DNA from: Azotimanducus chitobiosivorans
GTDB taxonomy: Bacteria > Pseudomonadota > Gammaproteobacteria > Pseudomonadales > Azotimanducaceae
Assembly: GCA_965200235.1 (NCBI GenBank)
Contig: OZ241339.1
Location: 2,728,001-2,792,000 of the forward strand
Length of the DNA stretch: 64,000 bases
Reading direction: 5' to 3'
Part shown: one piece after another, positions 1 through 8,687 of the stretch
Layout of the letters: the number at the start of each line of letters is the position of its first letter
Numbering within the stretch: position 1 is the first letter of the stretch
The notes under the pieces: model-generated
What the model was told of the DNA's origin: nothing
Seen by the model: only the letters and a program-made list of their open reading frames with translations
Database searches by the model: none
Position numbers and translations under genes: made by a program

Positions 1-337
1 TGCAAGCATCGCCCCGTCTAGCATGAAACCAAGGGTAGCTGAATCGCTGACCAGATGCCTTGCATGCCTAGCATCTAGGAGTTCCGGCGCGGATGGCGGC
101 TCGCTCACGCTGCGCTCCCTTCGTGTCAGTGGACTGTTCTCCTTCAGCTTCGTCTCGCGGCTGTTCGGGGCAATCTCGAATCTTCACCCACCTTTTCGGT
201 GGCGACCACATAATCGTACTGTTCTCATACTTTGGTTGTCGATTTCTTCTGTGCTGAACGCACCATGATCACGCCACTGCTGTTATTCTTCGACACTGCG
301 CTGTCGAATTCATCCGGTCAACTCGTAGTCCTATACG
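1..337. other. Non-coding left flank
   Basis: I see no convincing gene in this stretch. The one plus-strand frame at 23-268 has no recognisable domain and an unusual Ser/Arg/Leu-rich composition, so I treat it as chance. The segment lies just past the 3' end of the receiver gene and may carry its terminator or the edge of the transferred island. A short inverted pair (CCACC...GGTGG near 188-202) is visible, but it is too small to call. Confidence 0.4.
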
Positions 338-1906
338 CTACCCGCTCCTAGCGATCCGTCTCAGCCACTCTGATTCGTCAACCGCAACCCGGCTTAGCGT
401 GCTCGCAAAGCTTTGCGCAACCCGTTGCGCATATTCAGCCTTTAGCTCGCCTCGCCAAACATAGTGCACTCCGCAGGTATCTGTAAACTCAAACTGGTTG
501 TTTTGCTCCGCCCGTTTTGCGGGTACCGCACCAATTCCAGCCTCTGGCTCAAAATCAGCAAGGACCCAATCGGAGGGTCTCACTCCAATACTATAGCGCA
601 CGAACTCGCGATTTATTTGGGCGACGATCTGGTTGGGGAACTTTTTTTCAGGTTCGATCAGTGACAAAAAGGGAAATGTCGTTTTGCTTTCGAGCCTCAC
701 GCTATCGCACCGGGGCATGATGCAAAGAAGAGGCTTTTCTTCAGCATCATTCTTGATCATCGCAACGACCGAGCCTAACCACAACCTTGGTGCGGGCGCA
801 TTGTATATTGTTCGAAAGCTCATGAGCCAAGCCAGCTCCTGGTCAAGATGCGTCGCATCGCTACCAGCGAATAAAGACGAAAGGTACTTGAAATCTTTTT
901 CACTTATGCCTTCCACTTCTTTCAAGCTCTTCGTAACCAGATCAACAGTATCTTGTGGTTGAAGAACCCGGTTGCCAAACTTGAAGGATTGATTTTTCCC
1001 AGCTTTGCGCCGAATCCAATGCTTGATTGCAGTATTCCCCGCGGGAGACTCCGCGGCAACGGCCTCGTCAACAAGGCCGCGAAGCTCTTCAGCAACATGT
1101 GTTACAAAGTGCCATTCCGCATTCTCAGCATGGGGCAAGCAGATAGCATGAGAAACAAACGCAGGATCCAATTCAGCACTGAATCGAGCCAATATCTTGT
1201 GCTCATCTTCTCTAGCCGCTGTTAGGGCGGTAAGTGCTATTCCGGGCAGCAAGCCTTCGGTCATTGAAGCAAAATCGGCCACTAATCTGCCCGGCAATTC
1301 GTTCTCGGCCACACGTCGATTATTCAGACGTTCAGGCAGATTGACTGCGGGCTTCGCATACAGTGCAATACGGCCATGATCAAAGGTTATGGTGGTCTTC
1401 TCTTCAGATTGTTTAAGGTTAAGCTGATCTGTCTGCAGTTCATGGAGTATGCTCCGACCAATGCCTTCAAGATCCGCCTCCCCGGTGTAGATAGCTATGA
1501 GGCGGAGTGCATTTCGATCTTGCTCCTCTGTCAGCAATTTCTTCAGCAACTTCAACGTATAGTCTGGCGTCCCATCCTGCATGAACCAATCAAGCACCAC
1601 AATATCGGCCCGTTTCATAGCTTCAAGCTCTGAATGCGTAGGGCCGACGACTCCGCAAACTACACCTTTGGCCGAGAACGCATCCATGATGGAGCGTGCG
1701 TTTAGGGAATGGGTTTCCGTGTCGCTGAGCTTGCTATGTTCTTCTGCACGGGGCGCGCGAAGTTGACGACCCGGTGTTACAACCTCACCCTTGGGTGCGT
1801 CGCTGCCATTTCCATACATGTATGCTTCGTCATCGACCAGAATTGCTGTGCGAAGAAACCGCTTCGCATTCGCAAAACCATGGCTGCGAATCTCGATTTC
1901 GTCCAT
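338..1906 (-). CDS. Receiver-domain (response-regulator-like) protein, last gene of the defence-like operon
   Basis: About 522 residues. The N-terminal ~200 residues look like a divergent CheY-type receiver: an acidic cluster (ILVDDEA), a probable phospho-acceptor Asp in VVLDWFM, a Thr after a strand (AIYTGE) and a Lys-Pro near the end of the domain (LYAKPAV). The remaining ~300 residues match no family I recognise and show no DNA-binding helix-turn-helix. I chose the ATG at 1906 because it overlaps the stop of the upstream kinase-like gene by one base (TGATG). A start 66 bases further upstream would overlap that gene deeply. Position and coupling suggest it is the phosphorylation or binding partner of the kinase-like ATPase. 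It is probably an effector or regulator rather than a transcription factor, but that is inference. Confidence 0.75.
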   Translation of the reverse strand: MDEIEIRSHGFANAKRFLRTAILVDDEAYMYGNGSDAPKGEVVTPGRQLRAPRAEEHSKLSDTETHSLNARSIMDAFSAKGVVCGVVGPTHSELEAMKRADIVVLDWFMQDGTPDYTLKLLKKLLTEEQDRNALRLIAIYTGEADLEGIGRSILHELQTDQLNLKQSEEKTTITFDHGRIALYAKPAVNLPERLNNRRVAENELPGRLVADFASMTEGLLPGIALTALTAAREDEHKILARFSAELDPAFVSHAICLPHAENAEWHFVTHVAEELRGLVDEAVAAESPAGNTAIKHWIRRKAGKNQSFKFGNRVLQPQDTVDLVTKSLKEVEGISEKDFKYLSSLFAGSDATHLDQELAWLMSFRTIYNAPAPRLWLGSVVAMIKNDAEEKPLLCIMPRCDSVRLESKTTFPFLSLIEPEKKFPNQIVAQINREFVRYSIGVRPSDWVLADFEPEAGIGAVPAKRAEQNNQFEFTDTCGVHYVWRGELKAEYAQRVAQSFASTLSRVAVDESEWLRRIARSG

Positions 1907-4881
1907 CAGTTCTTCCCGACTTGCTGCGAATCGTCCATCCGTAGTATGCCAAAGGTTGCGCCTCCCTCCCAATTGATCAGGTGCAAATCAAACCCCACCT
2001 GACGCAGACCTTCACGCCCGATATGCAAACCCATTCCCCGACCCCCAGGCTTTCTGGTAAAGCCGGAATCAAAGATAGCATCTCTATCGCGAACATTTAC
2101 CCCCGGCCCGGTATCGGAAACAAGTAGAGCACCGTCGTGTGCATCCAGCGTAATGATCCGTTCATTATTCGGGTTTTGTTGTGACAGCCAGAATATGGCG
2201 TTGTCAACAAGGTTAACGAACACTGGATAAAAGCTCGATGGGAAACCCACCACCGTCGCGTTGGCGAAGGCTTTTGTTGTTCGCAACGTGACCTTATGGC
2301 GCGCCATGCGAGCCTTGAAAAGTTCTTGCAAGAAGTCCCTCACATTCGACCCCCGGATATCAATCTTCTTCCTGTGCAGGCGACGTTGCAAGGGTGTGAA
2401 CAGGGTCAGGTACCCGTCTAGATGATCGAAGCTGATTCGGATACTCTCGTACAGCTTCTCCAGTTCTTTATTTGCATTAGCCCAAGCCTTCAATCTGCGA
2501 AGACCATTCCGAATAGAACGTATCGTCGCTGCAAACTCATGGTTGATGATCTCGATTGCCATTCCCAACTGTGCCAACTGGGTATCGGCCTCAGCTTCTT
2601 CCTCGCTCAGGACGTAGCGTTGCTCTATTGCCACGAGCTGGTCGATTGTTGAATGCTCCCCTCTGGTGTCAATAGACTGAAGCTGCTCTATAATCGAAAC
2701 TAACAAATGGCCTTGTTCTTCCGCGACCTTTTGAATCCTATTTTCGAATCCATCTCGAGTTTCGATGAATTGGTCGTCAGGCATGTCTTCAAGGTCGGTT
2801 CTTTGAAACTCGCTAACCACCTCTCGCAGCCGTGATTCGACTATCTTTAGTGCTTGGGTAGTTGCCTCTTTCACTTCAGAAGCGACCTTGTCCGCTTCTT
2901 TCTTAACTATTTTGCCTGATTCACCAGTGGACCGGCGGACTTCGTGTTCGAGGTCTTTGAGTGCTGCTTCCGTCCTTGTCCGACGTCCAATCGACAACCT
3001 TGCGTTCCGTGCATGTTCGCTGACTAGCTCTTCAATCAATTCACTAGCTGGCTGAAAAACATTCTCCTGAAGTGAAGACAGTTCTGTATTGTATGCGCTC
3101 CATTCGCGCAGTAATGATTTGCTCAACCCGATACGCGGGCGGGCGACACGATACTTGGCTTCAATGTCTCGAATTCTCGCATATGCCTCACGCTCAAGGT
3201 CGAGCACTTTGCTTGCTGCTAGCTTAACGTTTTTGAGACCCGTTATGGCATGCAACTGCTTTTCAATGTGCTCAGTCAATGCCCGGACTTCTTCTTGAGG
3301 TGATCGATTAGCGACTTCGGCAAAAAAATCTTCTAGTTCCGACTGAAACTTCTTCTTTTTATACGAAACCTGCTCCTCTCGGTGCTTCTTCTGCTTATCC
3401 TGACTTGAAAGTTCCGCCTTCCGCTGATCAAAGGTGTTTGCGTGAACGCCGTCCGACCGGAAGAAATCCACCGCAGCCTGAAAAAAGAAATTCTGAAGTA
3501 TTGAGCGGAACTGTCGGTAGGCTTTATTCTCTTGAAACCCTTCACGACCAGCCTTCTCCTTTAGTTCTCGATTCCGTTCCGCGTCAATTTCCACAGCTCC
3601 GAACATTTTTCGATGCGAAAAATAATAGTAGTAGGCGCTCTTGGTTCTTCTAATTTCGATGTTCAGCCAGTCATAATCGGTGTTGCCATAAGGCAGAACT
3701 CGCACGCCATTTCGATAAATGTAGATTCCACCAAGCGTTTCGGCTTTGCGCGCCAGTCTTGCATATTCTTCGTCGGGGATTGTCGAGTTACGGCTTTCGC
3801 CTTCAAAGGCTGCAAATTTGATTGAGAATGGGCCGCATTTGGTCATTGCGCCACCTGCACCACCCCACGGAATAACATGAGCGGGGATGGCCTCTCCGTA
3901 GATCGAAAACTCCCCACGAAATTGGCCGAACTCGTCAAAGTCACCACAAATTTGATGGTCCGCGTTCTCAAACTCTTCCGGGGTAAAGAATTCATCCTCT
4001 CCAATCAAGTCAATCGACTCATCATCCGACGGATGGTCGCGAAACGCGGTATGGATAACGCTACCCGCGTCAGGCGTCATGGTGTTGCTGAACCCCAGAA
4101 GCGCCTTCGTTAAGGGCGTTGGCTTCTTTAGCGGGGCGGCTTTGCTTGTGATCTGGTCGCCGTCGATGTCACTGGACAACAAATCCGACACTGGTTTTAC
4201 AATGAAGTGTGTTCCAGAGCCATTCCCTCGTAACGAGGGTTCTCCCAAGTACGAATCGATGTCTTTCGGGTCCACATTGAATTCATTCAATTCAGAATCG
4301 ATTTTTTCTAATGAATGGTCGTTGACTCGGTGCCCAACTCTCCCGACATTGACACGGAACTCCTCTACCATTTCAGCGACATCGGCGGCCGAAGGAAGAG
4401 TCCCCGGTTCGAATATCCGTAAAGGGATTTCTATCTCGTCCAGATCGATTCTCGGCCATTCAAAGATACTCCAGTTCAAGAAGGAGACGGTAAGTAGGGC
4501 TTCCGCCTCCTCGACCTTGGGGCGCGTGAGGATCAATAGTTGCGAGCCGATAGTAGATATCGCTAGCCGCCCGATGCCTTTCTCGCCAAGCATGGGCCGC
4601 AAAGGCTTATTTGCATCAATCGGAGGGGCGTGCTTGTCATCGAATTTACTCTCAGTGCCGATGGTCAGCCATCGGTGCGCGAAGTCGTTCCGGCTCATTC
4701 CGACCCCGTCGTCTCTCAGAACGAAAAGACCATCGGATCGATAAAAATCAATCTCAACCCGATCAGCATAAGCATCGTGGGCATTCTTGAACAACTCACT
4801 GATTGCTGTGGGGATGCCAGCAATCTGCTGCCTGCCAAGCATGTCCACTGTGCGGGCACGAGTTCGGAAGGTTACTTTCAC
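1906..4881 (-). CDS. Two-ATPase protein: N-terminal MORC/HSP90-like ATPase plus C-terminal histidine-kinase ATPase
   Basis: 991 residues. The N-terminus has the GHKL signature of MORC/HSP90/MutL-type ATPases: the Asn motif in ISELFKNAHDAY, the Asp-Gly motif in LRDDGVGMS, and a glycine lid (MLGEKGIGRLA). A long charged, probably coiled-coil region spans about residues 480-740. The C-terminus resembles a sensor kinase: a possible dimerisation helix with INHEF around residue 779 (candidate phospho-His), an N-box (VNLVDNAIFW), G1 (VSDTGPGV) and G2 (GGRGMGLHI). There is no transmembrane segment or sensor domain, so it should be cytoplasmic. It overlaps the cytosine methyltransferase gene upstream by four bases and the receiver gene downstream by one. 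MORC-like ATPases are known partners of DNA methyltransferases in prokaryotic conflict systems; a signalling role for this protein is inference. Confidence 0.85.
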   Translation of the reverse strand: MKVTFRTRARTVDMLGRQQIAGIPTAISELFKNAHDAYADRVEIDFYRSDGLFVLRDDGVGMSRNDFAHRWLTIGTESKFDDKHAPPIDANKPLRPMLGEKGIGRLAISTIGSQLLILTRPKVEEAEALLTVSFLNWSIFEWPRIDLDEIEIPLRIFEPGTLPSAADVAEMVEEFRVNVGRVGHRVNDHSLEKIDSELNEFNVDPKDIDSYLGEPSLRGNGSGTHFIVKPVSDLLSSDIDGDQITSKAAPLKKPTPLTKALLGFSNTMTPDAGSVIHTAFRDHPSDDESIDLIGEDEFFTPEEFENADHQICGDFDEFGQFRGEFSIYGEAIPAHVIPWGGAGGAMTKCGPFSIKFAAFEGESRNSTIPDEEYARLARKAETLGGIYIYRNGVRVLPYGNTDYDWLNIEIRRTKSAYYYYFSHRKMFGAVEIDAERNRELKEKAGREGFQENKAYRQFRSILQNFFFQAAVDFFRSDGVHANTFDQRKAELSSQDKQKKHREEQVSYKKKKFQSELEDFFAEVANRSPQEEVRALTEHIEKQLHAITGLKNVKLAASKVLDLEREAYARIRDIEAKYRVARPRIGLSKSLLREWSAYNTELSSLQENVFQPASELIEELVSEHARNARLSIGRRTRTEAALKDLEHEVRRSTGESGKIVKKEADKVASEVKEATTQALKIVESRLREVVSEFQRTDLEDMPDDQFIETRDGFENRIQKVAEEQGHLLVSIIEQLQSIDTRGEHSTIDQLVAIEQRYVLSEEEAEADTQLAQLGMAIEIINHEFAATIRSIRNGLRRLKAWANANKELEKLYESIRISFDHLDGYLTLFTPLQRRLHRKKIDIRGSNVRDFLQELFKARMARHKVTLRTTKAFANATVVGFPSSFYPVFVNLVDNAIFWLSQQNPNNERIITLDAHDGALLVSDTGPGVNVRDRDAIFDSGFTRKPGGRGMGLHIGREGLRQVGFDLHLINWEGGATFGILRMDDSQQVGKN

Positions 4882-5984
4882 GAACTTCTCCCAACAGCTT
4901 TCAGATGCGCAATGAATTGTAGTCCAACCAGTGTTGCCAGACGTACTGGAACCGCATTACCAATTTGCCTCGCCATCGAACCTAGGTTTCCCTTGAACAC
5001 AAAGGTTTCCGGGAAAGTTTGCAGGCAGGCGGCTTCACGAATACTAATGGCCCGGTCTTGTTCGGGATGACCGAAGCGACCGTTCGAATAACTAATGCAT
5101 CTCGTCGTAAGGCCGGACGCTGGCGCATCCCAAAACATGCGCCCATACACATCGCTGTACCCCGAGAAATTTTGGTGACACTTCAGCTTCAAACGCTCCG
5201 GCCAGTCGCGATGACCTCCGCCTTCTGGAGTTGATCTGACGCGCTCCAGATTCCTTGCTGAGAGTTTGGCCGCTATGTGATACTCCACATGCGGGTGCCT
5301 TTCGCCTGCGCAAATAGACGGGAGATGGGATATAGCGTCGCGCACCGTGGTGTATTTCTTGTTTGGCGTACTTGGGCCATGTGTTTCGGTTGGCAGATTG
5401 ATCATGCCGTGAAGACTTGCAACCAACACGAGCCGGCGACGGCTCTGGGGCACGCCATACTTCGACAGCCGAACTGCCCGATAGTCAACGCTGTATCCCG
5501 CAGCATCGAGCCGACTCAGAAATCCTCCAAAAGGCTGGCTGTCACTACCAAGTTTCTGAAGCCCTGGAACGTTTTCAACAAAAACAAGGTCGGGCTTGCA
5601 TCTCTCTACCAGTCGCGCGAAGCTAAGAAGCAGCGATGTGCGATCATCTTGGTCAATCTGCGGCCGAGGCCTATTCTGTTGGCTAAATGGTTGGCAAGGG
5701 GCGCAGCCCGCAAACAATATAGGAGATGGTCGTTCAGCGTCCATCCTGCGCCGAATGGCTTTGATATCGGCTTCCCTGATGTCTGCACACACAAAATGTG
5801 CGTGGGGGAAATTGGCTTGGAAGCTGGCTTTCGCATCATTATCCTGATCTAATGCAAGCGAAACTTCCATGCCTGCAGCACGGAACCCGCAGCTCGCGCC
5901 GCCGCAGCCTGCAAAAAAGTCATATACCCGAACTGGCATCGAATCACCGAAACGCAAGCTACCAATCCCAGCGTAGGTTCCCAT
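4878..5984 (-). CDS. DNA (cytosine-5-)-methyltransferase, Dcm family
   Basis: 368 residues. It shows the ordered C5-methyltransferase motifs: motif I DFFAGCGGASCGF (SAM binding), motif IV GCAPCQPFSQQ with the catalytic Cys of the PCQ loop, motif VI FVENVPGL (ENV), motif VIII YGVPQSRRR (QxRxR), and the C-terminal motif X (ARQIGNAVPVRLA). It methylates cytosine C5 in DNA; the target sequence cannot be read from the protein. The ATG at 5984 has a GAGGA-type ribosome site close by, but overlaps the upstream MBL gene by 26 bases. An ATG at 5939 (MPVRVYDFFAG) is an equally plausible start. The gene overlaps the MORC/kinase gene by four bases, which ties the methyltransferase to that module rather than only to the nuclease gene further upstream. 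Confidence 0.95.
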   Translation of the reverse strand: MGTYAGIGSLRFGDSMPVRVYDFFAGCGGASCGFRAAGMEVSLALDQDNDAKASFQANFPHAHFVCADIREADIKAIRRRMDAERPSPILFAGCAPCQPFSQQNRPRPQIDQDDRTSLLLSFARLVERCKPDLVFVENVPGLQKLGSDSQPFGGFLSRLDAAGYSVDYRAVRLSKYGVPQSRRRLVLVASLHGMINLPTETHGPSTPNKKYTTVRDAISHLPSICAGERHPHVEYHIAAKLSARNLERVRSTPEGGGHRDWPERLKLKCHQNFSGYSDVYGRMFWDAPASGLTTRCISYSNGRFGHPEQDRAISIREAACLQTFPETFVFKGNLGSMARQIGNAVPVRLATLVGLQFIAHLKAVGRSS

Positions 5985-6741
5985 CGTTCCTCGTGGTCAC
6001 CACCTTGCGCCACTCATGACCCGATGGTGTTAAGAACTTTTCGCCACTGGCGTGATGTGCGTAGGTGCTAGCCATGCGTTGGCTGTTGTGTTGAATCGGT
6101 CCGTCGGACATCACGATAAGGGATGGTTTGCAGAAATGAAACACCTCCGGGCAGTAGCCACTCTCGCGCCCATGATGCGACGCGACAAAAACATGAGTTT
6201 GCGCAAGGCATTGCAGTACTTGCGGGTCCTCAAGCAACGCTAGCCAGCCAGCTCTCTCAAGGTCGCCTCCAAGGGCGAACATAGTGCTATCGACAGCAAG
6301 GAACGTGAGCAGGCTCAGATTATTCGTATCTTTAAATTTCGGATAGTCGTTGACAAAACACCGAGTTTTCAAGCCATCGGGGTCAAGTCGTTGTCGTGGT
6401 CCGGCACTTCCAAAGTAGGAGTCGATCATCCCAAGCAACTCATTCATGGCGGGACTGATGGGTGGGGTTTTCAGCGAGCGGATAATACTGCTGGTCATGC
6501 TCGTGTTACGGGTAAGCACTTCAATGTTTAGGCTTCGACGCACGGCGACTAGGTCGCTGATATGATCCTCATCGTAATTGGTCACGAAAAAACGCCGGAT
6601 GCCGGTGATTCCCATAGCCGGTAGGTAGGTCGAAGGTCGGTTTTCTGAGCCGTGTCCACAATCGAAAAGCAATACGCTCCCATCCTTACCGATTGCATAG
6701 GCGCAAAAGCCATGCTCGACATTGAGAATCTCGAACCTCAT
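5959..6741 (-). CDS. Divergent ComEC-like metallo-beta-lactamase-fold protein (second of a pair)
   Basis: About 260 residues, starting at an ATG that overlaps the previous gene's stop (ATGA). Fold features typical of stand-alone ComEC/Rec2-type MBL proteins are visible: LNVEHGFCAYA near the N-terminus, LLFDCGHG, a metal-motif region reading TNYDEDHISDL, a FALGGDLE-like segment, and a conserved SHHGRESG late in the protein. The usual HxHxDH motif is altered: the first His is Asn and the second is Asp, leaving only the terminal Asp-His. So either the metal site is unusual or this member is catalytically weak and acts as a partner of the neighbouring MBL protein. No signal peptide is visible, so it is probably cytoplasmic. 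Confidence 0.75.
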   Translation of the reverse strand: MRFEILNVEHGFCAYAIGKDGSVLLFDCGHGSENRPSTYLPAMGITGIRRFFVTNYDEDHISDLVAVRRSLNIEVLTRNTSMTSSIIRSLKTPPISPAMNELLGMIDSYFGSAGPRQRLDPDGLKTRCFVNDYPKFKDTNNLSLLTFLAVDSTMFALGGDLERAGWLALLEDPQVLQCLAQTHVFVASHHGRESGYCPEVFHFCKPSLIVMSDGPIQHNSQRMASTYAHHASGEKFLTPSGHEWRKVVTTRNDGNLRWDW

Positions 6742-7748
6742 GGAATCAAGTGCTTCGTGATTCTGCCAACGCACCAAGCCATTAGCGGTCCGTTGTAGCA
6801 GGTCAAGGGATTCAATTTCCGTGCAAACCTCTCGTGCGTGACGTGCAGTGTCATTGGATAAGTGCTCGTATCCACGAGCATACAGTTCGCCTGATTGTTA
6901 GTGATGAACTTTAGTCCACGATTGTTCCAAGCCGAATAAGCCAAATGCTCCGATTGTGCGTTCCCAAAGAACGTGAGGGTAGGTGTCAGCGTAGCAAGAA
7001 AGTCGTATGAGCGACCGGAACTTCTTCCGTGGTGTGGGGCGATGAGTAGGTCGATGTCTGTGACATCAGATTCGTGGTGCCTAAGTATGTAGTCCCAAGT
7101 TTCATCGTGAGAATCGCCTGCGAACAAGATGCGGCTGTGATTAGTCCGAAACAGAATCACATAAGAACAGCGGTTGTAGTCCTTGACCTCGTTCGCCACG
7201 GTAACCAGCTTCATCGTTGGCGCGAGAATGTGGAGATCATCACCTCCGACAATACTATCGCTACCTTGATTGTAATAGCAGCCACGAGCACCGGAGTAGA
7301 GCTCCAAGCGCTTTGGGCCATTGGAGAGTCTGGTTTTCCGAAGGCGCTTGTAGAACTCCCAATCCACCCGCCGGTATGGAGAACTTTCCCAGCCTGAGAT
7401 ATTCATTTCCTTGGTATTGTCAGTGTCCCAAAAATTGGACGGGCAGAATTGGTTGAAAAAAGCCTCGATACCATCCATATGATCCATGTCGGGGTGAGTT
7501 TGAATATATCGAAAGACGCTGTTGATTCCACGCTCGATCATATAGCTGATCGGATTCACCGGATACTTCTTCTGCTGGAAGTTCCCGCTGATACCCCGTT
7601 CCAATTTCGCCGTCCTCACTGTCTGCGCTTCCTGCACGGCTTGAGCAGGCTTAGCGTTACAGACATCAATCACCGTATTCCGGCCGGAATCATGCTGAAT
7701 GACGGAACAGTCACCTTCTTTGACGTTGAGGAAATGAACTATAGCCAT
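6738..7748 (-). CDS. ComEC-like metallo-beta-lactamase-fold hydrolase (first of a pair)
   Basis: 336 residues. The N-terminus (HFLNVKEGDCSVIQ) is the typical start of ComEC-like MBL proteins. The metal motif reads THPDMDHMDG (first His kept, second His replaced by Asp, as in many ComEC-type members). A later FAGDSHDE and APHHGRSSG supply the remaining ligand regions. Family members are nucleases or other phosphoesterases; the substrate is unknown here. The gene starts three bases after a membrane-protein gene and overlaps the second MBL gene by four bases, so the two MBL proteins are probably made in equal amounts and may form a heterodimer (inference). Confidence 0.8.
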   Translation of the reverse strand: MAIVHFLNVKEGDCSVIQHDSGRNTVIDVCNAKPAQAVQEAQTVRTAKLERGISGNFQQKKYPVNPISYMIERGINSVFRYIQTHPDMDHMDGIEAFFNQFCPSNFWDTDNTKEMNISGWESSPYRRVDWEFYKRLRKTRLSNGPKRLELYSGARGCYYNQGSDSIVGGDDLHILAPTMKLVTVANEVKDYNRCSYVILFRTNHSRILFAGDSHDETWDYILRHHESDVTDIDLLIAPHHGRSSGRSYDFLATLTPTLTFFGNAQSEHLAYSAWNNRGLKFITNNQANCMLVDTSTYPMTLHVTHERFARKLNPLTCYNGPLMAWCVGRITKHLIP

Positions 7749-7751
7749 TTT

Positions 7752-8465
7752 CTATTCCTGCTCTAAGGCGGCTTCAAGAAGGAAACGCGCATAGCGCTCG
7801 GCAGAGATCTTCACTGTGCGCTTGGTGACCCAGAATAGCCATATTGCAAGCAGCCCAATACTAAGGGCTCCCGCTAGCAATGAAACTACCGATAGCTTGT
7901 TGGTAGCGTCCCACGCTGTGAATAGAGACCGGACTGCGACGGTCAGCCCAGTGATCGTGAGGCATGTTCCAACAACCTTCAGGCTAAGCAGGTTTCTGCG
8001 AAAGCCGTACTCCGTAAGTCCTGTGAAGACAAGTCGGAACTTCGAGTGATCCCTTGTTCTTCGAATAAGCTCTTCGGTGCATGATTGATAGTGCAAATCT
8101 GCTTCGTCACGATCTTGTTCTTGTTCCTCGCTCGTCGGCACATACAACCCGATTCCTCGCAACTTTACGTGAACGCGATCACGGGTAACCGAGTTGAATT
8201 CTCTGTTACCGTGTCGAAGGAAGCGAGTTGTCGGAGGGCCTCCCCAGCTTTCCCAAAGACGCTTCTCAAGGCGTTTCCCGAAATCAGCACTGATCTGACC
8301 AAGAAAGAACGAAAGTAGGGCGAAGATCCCGGCTGCCGTTCCGCCAACCTCCAGCTTAGAGTCATCCGATACTAACGTTGTCAAGACGAGCAAGATGGGA
8401 GCGATAGCGATGTATATGGGAAGAGCTCGCGCCTTGAGATTGTAGGTATTGAATTGGCCTGACAT
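7752..8465 (-). CDS. Four-helix integral membrane protein of unknown function
   Basis: 237 residues. Two hydrophobic segments near the N-terminus (about residues 15-30 and 43-58) and two near residues 160-205 flank a soluble charged middle portion. The short C-terminal tail is cytoplasm-like and amphipathic. Topology resembles the small membrane proteins (SLATT-like) that serve as effectors in some nucleotide-signalling conflict systems, but I cannot assign a family. It sits between a small ORF and the two MBL genes with three-base gaps on each side. If the operon is a defence system, this is the best candidate for a membrane-acting component (inference). Confidence 0.65.
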   Translation of the reverse strand: MSGQFNTYNLKARALPIYIAIAPILLVLTTLVSDDSKLEVGGTAAGIFALLSFFLGQISADFGKRLEKRLWESWGGPPTTRFLRHGNREFNSVTRDRVHVKLRGIGLYVPTSEEQEQDRDEADLHYQSCTEELIRRTRDHSKFRLVFTGLTEYGFRRNLLSLKVVGTCLTITGLTVAVRSLFTAWDATNKLSVVSLLAGALSIGLLAIWLFWVTKRTVKISAERYARFLLEAALEQE

Positions 8466-8468
8466 GGA

Positions 8469-8687
8469 TTAACCATACGAAGCGATGATACTGGTTTCGG
8501 AAGCTGATCCCTGAGGCTGCGTATTTCCGATGCCCACTTCAGCATTCACACTATGAGTGATTCTCACTTTATGGACTCGGATACCACGGAGGGCAATGAC
8601 GCACGCGAGTTTGAAACGCCCGTCCAATTCCTGCTTAGTAGGCTCGCGTTTGATCTTCTCGAACTCTTGACGGTGCCTGTGGTTCAT
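8469..8687 (-). CDS. Small hypothetical protein after the nuclease gene
   Basis: 72 residues, no recognised domain. The N-terminus is strongly charged (MNHRHRQEFEKIKREPTKQE) and is followed by a short possible beta-strand section. The start overlaps the nuclease stop by four bases (ATGA), and the next gene begins three bases after its stop, so its place in a packed operon is the main support that it is translated. It could be a specificity or accessory subunit of the nuclease, but nothing in the sequence shows that. Confidence 0.5.
   Translation of the reverse strand: MNHRHRQEFEKIKREPTKQELDGRFKLACVIALRGIRVHKVRITHSVNAEVGIGNTQPQGSASETSIIASYG

Noticed and set aside
23..268. 81-residue plus-strand frame near the left edge
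   Set aside because: No domain, no ribosome site and biased composition; likely chance.
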